A stretch of DNA of 10,843 bases, taken from DASQLQ01 sp035629935. Its GTDB lineage: Bacteria; Actinomycetota; CADDZG01; WHSQ01. A model generated the notes under the pieces. That model searched no databases. It saw only the letters and a list, made by a program, of their open reading frames with translations, and was not told the DNA's origin. A program made the translations under genes and the position numbers. The stretch is taken from positions 1-10,843 of the forward strand of contig DASQLQ010000115.1 in assembly GCA_035629935.1 (NCBI GenBank). Direction: 5' to 3'. Shown one piece after another: positions 6,201 to 10,843 of this stretch (positions are counted from its first letter, which is position 1; each line of letters starts with the position of its first letter).

Positions 6201-8204
6201 TTAGCCGACTTCGCGCAACTCCCGTTTCAGGTCTGCGATCTCGTCCCGGATGCGAGCCGCGTACTCGAAACGCAGGTCCTCGGCCGCCATGTGCATCTCT
6301 TCCTCAAGCTGGAGGATCAAGCGCTTGAGATCGTCGGGGCTCCCTCCGATGGGATCTCGCCTCCGGCTCTTGGACTTGGTCGGGACGGGGGCCGTGTCCC
6401 TCTTGCGCCCGAAGCCCCCGATCAAGATGTCGCTCACCGCCTTGCGGATGGACTGCGGGTCGATCCCGTGGGTCGCGTTGTAATCGAGCTGGATCTTCCG
6501 GCGTCGCTGGGTCTCGGAGATTGCCGATCGCATCGAATCCGTCACCTCGTCGGCGTACATCACCACCTGTCCGTCGACGTTTCGAGCGGCGCGACCGATG
6601 GTCTGGATGAGTGACGTCTGCGACCTCAGGTAACCCTCCTTGTCGGCATCGAGGATCGCTACCAAGGAAACCTCGGGGAGGTCGAGGCCCTCACGCAGCA
6701 GGTTGATACCGACGAGCACGTCGAACTCCCCTAAGCGGAGGTCCCGGAGGATCTCGATGCGCTGAACCGTGTCGATATCCGCGTGGAGATATCGGACCCG
6801 GATCCCCGACTCGAGCAAGTAGTCGGTGAGGTCTTCCGCCATCTTCTTCGTGAGGGTTGTGACCAGAACCCTTTGATCCTTCTCGGTTCTCTTACGTATC
6901 TCTTCCATGAGGTCATCGATCTGGCCCTTCGTCGGCCGGATGACGACTTCGGGATCGACGAGCCCGGTGGGCCGCACTAGTTGCTCGATCGGAGCACCGG
7001 AGTTGCGAAGTTCAAAGGGGCCCGGGGTGGCGCTCATAAAGACGATCTGGCCGACCTTCTCGAGGAACTCGTCGAACCTCAGCGGCCGGTTGTCCATCGC
7101 ACTGGGAAGACGGAAGCCATGTTCGACCAAGGTCAGCTTGCGCGACCGGTCGCCCTCGTACATGCCGTTGAGCTGCGGAACCGTGACGTGCGACTCGTCG
7201 ATCACGACCAGCATGTCGTCGGGGAAGTAGTCGATCAGCGTGTTGGGCTTTGTCCCCGGCTCGCGGCCCTCGATATGCCGCGCATAGTTCTCGATCCCGG
7301 AGCAGAACCCGACCTCGCGCATCATCTCGAGGTCGTACTGGGTACGCATACGCAGTCGCTGAGCCTCGAGCAACTTGTTCTCGCTCTCGAGAACCTTGAG
7401 GCGGTCGGCGAGCTCTCCCTCGATCTGACCGATGGCCCGCTTCATGTTTTCGCGCGAGGCCACGTAGTGAGAAGCCGGATAGATCGTTACGTGATCGAGC
7501 TCGCGGATGATCTCGCCGGTCAGGGGGTCGAGCTCGATCAGCCGGTCGACTTCGTCACCGAACAACTCGATCCGGATGGCGCGCTCCTCGTACGCGGGGA
7601 ACACCTCGATCACGTCGCCCCGGACGCGGAACTTTCCACGGATGAAGTTGAGATCGTTGCGCTCGTACTGGATATCGACGAGCTTCTGGAGGATGTAGTC
7701 GCGGTCTGCACTGCCGCCGCGAGCAACGTCGACCACCTGCTTGAGATACTCCTCCGGCGAGCCCAATCCGAAGATGCAAGAAACGCTTGCAACGATCAGG
7801 ACGTCCCGGCGATGTTGCAAAGCGCTGGTGGCCGAGTGCCTCAGGCGTTCGATCTCGTCGTTGATCGACGAATCCTTCTCGATGTAGGTGTCGGTCGACG
7901 GGACGTAGGCCTCGGGCTGGTAGTAGTCGTAATAGGAAACGAAGTACTCGACCGCGCTCTTCGGAAAGAACTGCTTGAACTCATTGCAGAGCTGGGCGGC
8001 GAGCGATTTGTTCGGGGCTATCACCAAGGTGGGCCGCTGGAGCGGCTCGAGGGCCCAAGCCATCGTGGCGGTCTTGCCCGTACCGGTGGCGCCCAACAGA
8101 GTCGTGAAACGCTCGCCCGTTTGGACGCGCTGCGCGATCCCGGCGATGGCGGCAGGCTGGTCCCCGGCAGGGGCGAAATCGGCTTCAACCTTGAAATCTG
8201 GCAT
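6201..8204 (-). CDS. uvrB: Excinuclease ABC subunit B (UvrB)
   Basis: A full-length 667-aa UvrB. This helicase-like ATPase receives damaged DNA from UvrA, verifies the lesion and recruits UvrC in nucleotide excision repair, in the cytoplasm on DNA. Signatures in order: Walker A GATGTGKT (38-45); the aromatic YYDYYQPEAY beta-hairpin region (91-100) that inserts between the strands; the DESH box (336-339); SAT (391-393); NLLREGLDLPEV (501-512); QTIGRAAR (534-541); and the C-terminal UVR motif (about 625-663), which contacts UvrC. A basic linker (600-617) precedes the UVR motif. The ATG start matches the family N-terminus and has no Shine-Dalgarno; a possible -10 box lies 8 nt upstream. All key ATPase motifs are intact. 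It follows the histidine kinase gene by 82 bp with a hairpin between, and precedes the MATE gene. Confidence 0.98.
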   Translation of the reverse strand: MPDFKVEADFAPAGDQPAAIAGIAQRVQTGERFTTLLGATGTGKTATMAWALEPLQRPTLVIAPNKSLAAQLCNEFKQFFPKSAVEYFVSYYDYYQPEAYVPSTDTYIEKDSSINDEIERLRHSATSALQHRRDVLIVASVSCIFGLGSPEEYLKQVVDVARGGSADRDYILQKLVDIQYERNDLNFIRGKFRVRGDVIEVFPAYEERAIRIELFGDEVDRLIELDPLTGEIIRELDHVTIYPASHYVASRENMKRAIGQIEGELADRLKVLESENKLLEAQRLRMRTQYDLEMMREVGFCSGIENYARHIEGREPGTKPNTLIDYFPDDMLVVIDESHVTVPQLNGMYEGDRSRKLTLVEHGFRLPSAMDNRPLRFDEFLEKVGQIVFMSATPGPFELRNSGAPIEQLVRPTGLVDPEVVIRPTKGQIDDLMEEIRKRTEKDQRVLVTTLTKKMAEDLTDYLLESGIRVRYLHADIDTVQRIEILRDLRLGEFDVLVGINLLREGLDLPEVSLVAILDADKEGYLRSQTSLIQTIGRAARNVDGQVVMYADEVTDSMRSAISETQRRRKIQLDYNATHGIDPQSIRKAVSDILIGGFGRKRDTAPVPTKSKSRRRDPIGGSPDDLKRLILQLEEEMHMAAEDLRFEYAARIRDEIADLKRELREVG

Positions 8205-8212
8205 GTGGAGGG

Positions 8213-8241
8213 AGTTTAGAAGGGGGGTGAGACGACTTGAA
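8213..8241 (-). promoter_or_regulatory. Possible leaderless promoter of uvrB
   Basis: On the minus strand, TAAACT (8218-8213) fits the TAnnnT -10 pattern and ends 8 nt before the uvrB ATG. A weak -35, TTCAAG (8241-8236), lies 17 nt upstream of it. The stretch before the ATG is pyrimidine-rich with no Shine-Dalgarno. The -35 match is poor (3 of 6). Confidence 0.3.
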
Positions 8242-8258
8242 ATCTAGGTCCGCACGAA

Positions 8259-8282
8259 CGCCGAACGTCTCGACGTTCGGCG
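8259..8282 (-). terminator. Perfect 11-bp inverted repeat between the histidine kinase gene and uvrB; possible terminator or operator
   Basis: CGCCGAACGTC and its exact reverse complement are separated by 2 bases. As RNA it folds to at least a 10-bp GC-rich stem with a CGAG loop, starting 4 nt after the histidine kinase stop codon. In the minus direction only UU follows the stem, so it is not a classic U-tract terminator, though GC-rich genera use such hairpins. It also lies about 55 bp upstream of uvrB and could be a protein-binding site. The contained GAAC-N8-GTTC differs from the actinobacterial LexA box, which has a 4-nt spacer. Confidence 0.45.
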
Positions 8283-8286
8283 AAAA

Positions 8287-10023
8287 CTAAGCGCCGTCGG
8301 CCCTCGGGATCGTGAAGCCCATGGTCGTGCCCTTCCCCTGTTCCGACTCGACCCAGACCCGGCCCCCCATCGCTTCCACGATGCCCCGGGTGATGAACAG
8401 CCCGAGTCCGGTCCCCTTCTTCACCCAGGCCGGTTTCGGCAACATCGCGAACTTCTCGAAGATGCGGTCGACGTCCTCCCCCGAGATCCCGATGCCCTGG
8501 TCGGTCACGGACACCGACACCTGGTCGCCATCGGGCACGGCCCCCACCGTGATCATCGTTCCCTCCGGGGAGTAGCGGGTGGCGTTCGTCAGAAGGTTGA
8601 TCAGGACCTGGTGCAAACGGTCGCGGTCGGCCAGGATCTTCGGGATGTCGTCGGGGACCTCTATCTGCACCAGATGGTCGGCCCGCAACGAACCATGGGT
8701 TTGCACCAGCGACTCGGTGAACTCCTTGAGCTCCACGGGCTCGAGGTCGTATTTGACGGTCCCGGCTTCCATACGACTCAGGTCGAGTAGATCGCTAACC
8801 ATCCGGGAAAGACGTTCGACTTCCCGGACGATGGTGGAGATGATCTGGATCTTCTTCTCTTCATCGATCTTGTCCGCGTTGTCCCTCAAGGTGTACCCGA
8901 AGCCCATCACGGTGGTCATGGGCCCTCTTAATTCATGCGCGAGCATCGAGATGAACTCCGAGCGAGTTCGATCGACCTCGCGCAGCTCCGACATCAGACC
9001 GCGTTCACGGTCGCGCGCCTGCATCGCCTCGATAACGCTACCGACCTGCGCTCCCAGCAACGAGAGAAGGCGGACGTCTTCGTTGCGGAAGAAACCTTTG
9101 CGCGCATTGATGGCCTTGAGGATCCCGATCGGCCGGGGGCCGGTGGTCAAGGGGATGGCAGCAAGGGTCTTGATGCCGAGGATCTCGCGGAAATGCGAGC
9201 TGACCCATGCATCGTTGACGGCGTCGTTCGACGAGAGGGGTGTGTTCGTTCGGAAAACCGTGCCGGCGAGCGACGGCTCCGACAGGGGCACTCGCAGAGC
9301 TTCTACTTCCTTCTCGTTGAGTCCGTACACCGGCTCGCGTGCGATCAGAGCGTTCTCGACGGGGTCGTAGAGGAGGATCGCTGCTTTCTCGCAATCCACC
9401 GCTTCGGTCACGATCCGCACCGACTCAGAGATCACGTACTCGAGAGAGTCGGATGTCGTCAACAAGCGGGAGAGGCGCTGAAGACTTTCTAGTTCTTGGA
9501 CCTGGCGTTCCAGGGTGGTCATCAACCGCGAGTTCTCGATGGTGAGCGCAGCGCGGTCGGCAAGGATGCTTATCAACCTGATGTCCGACTGCGTGAACGC
9601 CCCTCGTTCCGAATGGACGGCCGTCAGCACCCCGAGGACGTTGTCGCCCAAAGTGAGAGGAGCGCCAGCGATATGCCGTGCCTTCATCGCCACGGCGAGC
9701 GCGTTGCCGTCGGGGTCCCCGGAGATGTCGTTGGAGTACTCGGCATTGCGCGATGTATAGACGCGGCGGACGAGTCCACAATCGCTGAGGTTCATCGTGG
9801 TGTCGTCCTTGGGGTCCTGGAAGTGAACGTTCATCTCGCTCGCTTCCTCGTCGAAGAGGAAGAGAGCCGGATTGCGGCAGGACACGAGGTCGGAGACGAG
9901 CCTCAGGATCTCGTTGACGATCGCCGGCATGTCACCCCGGACATTGCTGAGGGCGGCTACCCGGTAAAGGGCCGTGAGCTCGTCTAACCGTGGCTGGTCG
10001 ATGGGCCCTCCGTTATCGCTCAT
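8287..10023 (-). CDS. Soluble sensor histidine kinase with two GAF domains
   Basis: A 578-aa protein. It has two GAF sensory domains (about 15-165 and 185-335), a helical connector, a HisKA dimerisation domain with phospho-acceptor H363 in LAHELRGPM, and a HATPase domain. ATPase motifs: N box NLLTNA (N480), G1 DQGIG (508-512), F box around F522-F525, and G2 GTGLGL (537-542). No transmembrane segment or signal peptide is evident, so it should sense a cytoplasmic signal, through GAF-bound ligand or redox state, and autophosphorylate. No response regulator is visible in the window. The ATG at 10023-10021 overlaps the TGA of the HAD gene as ATGA; the open frame extends 101 codons further upstream, but that part lies inside the HAD gene and reads as Arg-rich low-quality sequence, so the overlap start is preferred. 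Third gene of the coaE-HAD-kinase cluster. Confidence 0.93.
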   Translation of the reverse strand: MSDNGGPIDQPRLDELTALYRVAALSNVRGDMPAIVNEILRLVSDLVSCRNPALFLFDEEASEMNVHFQDPKDDTTMNLSDCGLVRRVYTSRNAEYSNDISGDPDGNALAVAMKARHIAGAPLTLGDNVLGVLTAVHSERGAFTQSDIRLISILADRAALTIENSRLMTTLERQVQELESLQRLSRLLTTSDSLEYVISESVRIVTEAVDCEKAAILLYDPVENALIAREPVYGLNEKEVEALRVPLSEPSLAGTVFRTNTPLSSNDAVNDAWVSSHFREILGIKTLAAIPLTTGPRPIGILKAINARKGFFRNEDVRLLSLLGAQVGSVIEAMQARDRERGLMSELREVDRTRSEFISMLAHELRGPMTTVMGFGYTLRDNADKIDEEKKIQIISTIVREVERLSRMVSDLLDLSRMEAGTVKYDLEPVELKEFTESLVQTHGSLRADHLVQIEVPDDIPKILADRDRLHQVLINLLTNATRYSPEGTMITVGAVPDGDQVSVSVTDQGIGISGEDVDRIFEKFAMLPKPAWVKKGTGLGLFITRGIVEAMGGRVWVESEQGKGTTMGFTIPRADGA

Positions 10024-10724
10024 GGCTGAATCTTCGCTATCACCCCAGGAAGTTCCTCCAACGACGCGATGGTAGGGCATCCACCGGCGCCAGCCGTCCC
10101 GACCCGATCGATCAGCACTGCGTGCATCCCGACGCTTCGAGCCGGTTCGACATCGAATCTCAACGAATCTCCGATATGAACGGCCTTGCCGGGGGCGACC
10201 GAAGCCTTGTCCAACGCGAGCTCGTATATCCGCGGGTCCGGCTTCTCGACGCCCTCGAGACCGGAGATCACTGCCACCTCGAAGACGTGGCCGATCTCGA
10301 GCTCGACCAACATCGTCTCGAGCCAACCCTCGAAGTTGGATATCAATCCCAGCCTGTACCCGTCACTCCGCAATCGTTCGAGGGCCGGCTGCACGTCGTC
10401 GAAGAGTTTGTAGGAACGACTATCTGAGAACACCGCGTACAGCTCGGTGGCGAGCTCTTCATCGAGACCGAGCTCGGACAAGAGACGTCTGTAGAGAAAC
10501 GTCCAGAATTCCAGAGAAGCTTCCGCGGACAATGACGCTTCCTTGACACCCGAATCCTCGGCCACTTCGATCAGGTGGGGGCCGAGACGGCCCTGCGCCT
10601 CTTTCACCTGAGCCGGCTCGACGTTGTGGCCATGTCGCCCGACGGTCTGAGCGAAGAGCTCGGGAAACGACGGGTAGGGATGAAGGATCGTTTCGCCCGC
10701 ATCGAAGAAGACGATCTCGATCAA
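10020..10724 (-). CDS. HAD superfamily hydrolase (subfamily IA, HDHD3-like)
   Basis: A 234-aa haloacid-dehalogenase-fold protein, the usual length. Motif I is FFDAGETI with nucleophile Asp8; motif II is ISN (Ser129); motif III Lys161 sits in EKPDPRIYELAL; motif IV is HIGDS with Asp186 and a further Asp191. The insert between motifs I and II (about 15-100) is a helical C1 cap. The residue two after the nucleophile is Gly rather than the Asp acid/base of typical HAD phosphatases, so catalysis may be altered or the substrate unusual; the rest of the active site is intact. The start is TTG, overlapping the coaE stop (TTGA), with GGGGG four bases upstream. Its own stop overlaps the kinase start. 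Substrate unknown; any link to coenzyme A metabolism or to the kinase is only by position. Confidence 0.9.
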   Translation of the reverse strand: MIEIVFFDAGETILHPYPSFPELFAQTVGRHGHNVEPAQVKEAQGRLGPHLIEVAEDSGVKEASLSAEASLEFWTFLYRRLLSELGLDEELATELYAVFSDSRSYKLFDDVQPALERLRSDGYRLGLISNFEGWLETMLVELEIGHVFEVAVISGLEGVEKPDPRIYELALDKASVAPGKAVHIGDSLRFDVEPARSVGMHAVLIDRVGTAGAGGCPTIASLEELPGVIAKIQP

Positions 10725-10843
10725 CGGTCCCCCATCCTCATTCGGAGATCGGCATAAACGCGCTCGGCTTCAGCGGCGAGGTCATCCAGGGTTCCGCTGT
10801 TACGAACCACGATGTCTGCATGCTCGAGCAACGTCGCGTCGTC
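10721..10843 (-). CDS. coaE: Dephospho-CoA kinase, C-terminal fragment (gene runs off the right edge)
   Basis: The last 40 codons and TGA of a gene whose 5' part is outside the window. The stretch ADIVVRNSGTLDDL followed by an amphipathic helix (AEAERVYADL) matches the C-terminus of dephospho-CoA kinase, which phosphorylates dephospho-CoA with ATP in the last step of coenzyme A synthesis. The P-loop and catalytic centre lie upstream, so the call rests on the tail alone. Proximity to uvrB agrees with an arrangement common in actinobacteria (recalled). The stop overlaps the TTG of the HAD gene, implying one transcript. Confidence 0.75.
   Translation of the reverse strand, partial: DDATLLEHADIVVRNSGTLDDLAAEAERVYADLRMRMGDR

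Noticed and set aside
6981..8219. Long plus-strand open frame (412 codons) opposite uvrB
   Set aside because: Antisense shadow of a conserved gene in GC-rich DNA; no recognisable domain and no promoter or RBS.
8264..8278. LexA (SOS) box upstream of uvrB
   Set aside because: The half-sites are GAAC and GTTC but separated by 8 bases; the actinobacterial box needs 4, so I do not call it a LexA site.
10024..10326. A 101-codon N-terminal extension of the histidine kinase frame
   Set aside because: It lies wholly inside the HAD gene in another frame, is Arg/Gly-rich with no domain, and the ATGA overlap gives a natural start at 10023.

Overview
This GC-rich window shows eight protein genes, two of them cut by the window edges. 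Gene dress and gene content suggest a high-GC actinobacterium-like chromosome (Actinomycetota): start codons mix ATG and TTG, two ATG genes lack a Shine-Dalgarno and have a plausible -10 box placed for leaderless transcription, and the secreted proteins carry the 'ATI.GT...D.I.G' RTX layout and a basic Cys-containing C-terminal beta domain that I associate with deep actinobacterial lineages. I cannot place it to class from sequence alone.

Left arm (1-3584, minus strand): a probable secreted-protein operon, read right to left. First is a 484-aa signal-peptide RTX (calcium-binding nonapeptide) protein. After a 34-bp gap comes a 573-aa exported protein with four Ig-like repeats and a strongly basic tail. 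Its stop overlaps (ATGA) the start of a second, truncated gene that is a tandem paralog of it and that runs off the left edge. Both paralogs are predicted to mature with an N-terminal histidine followed by a near-identical motif (HIG[AS]SHSP[FY]TT).

Centre (3585-4874): a short divergent control region with a 12-bp palindrome, then a plus-strand class V PLP-dependent aminotransferase whose 3' end overlaps the convergent MATE transporter gene by 12 bp.

Right arm (4863-10843, minus strand, read right to left): the 3' end of coaE (dephospho-CoA kinase), a HAD-like hydrolase and a soluble double-GAF histidine kinase, joined by overlapping stop/start codons. A perfect 11-bp inverted repeat follows, then uvrB (nucleotide excision repair) and a DinF-like MATE efflux protein 36 bp downstream. 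The first three genes are almost certainly one transcript; uvrB may have its own leaderless promoter just past the hairpin and probably drives the MATE gene too.

No mobile elements, CRISPR arrays, tRNA or rRNA genes were seen, and no stretch longer than about 130 bp lacks a gene. The least familiar part is the secreted operon with its tandem histidine-N-terminus Ig-like proteins.
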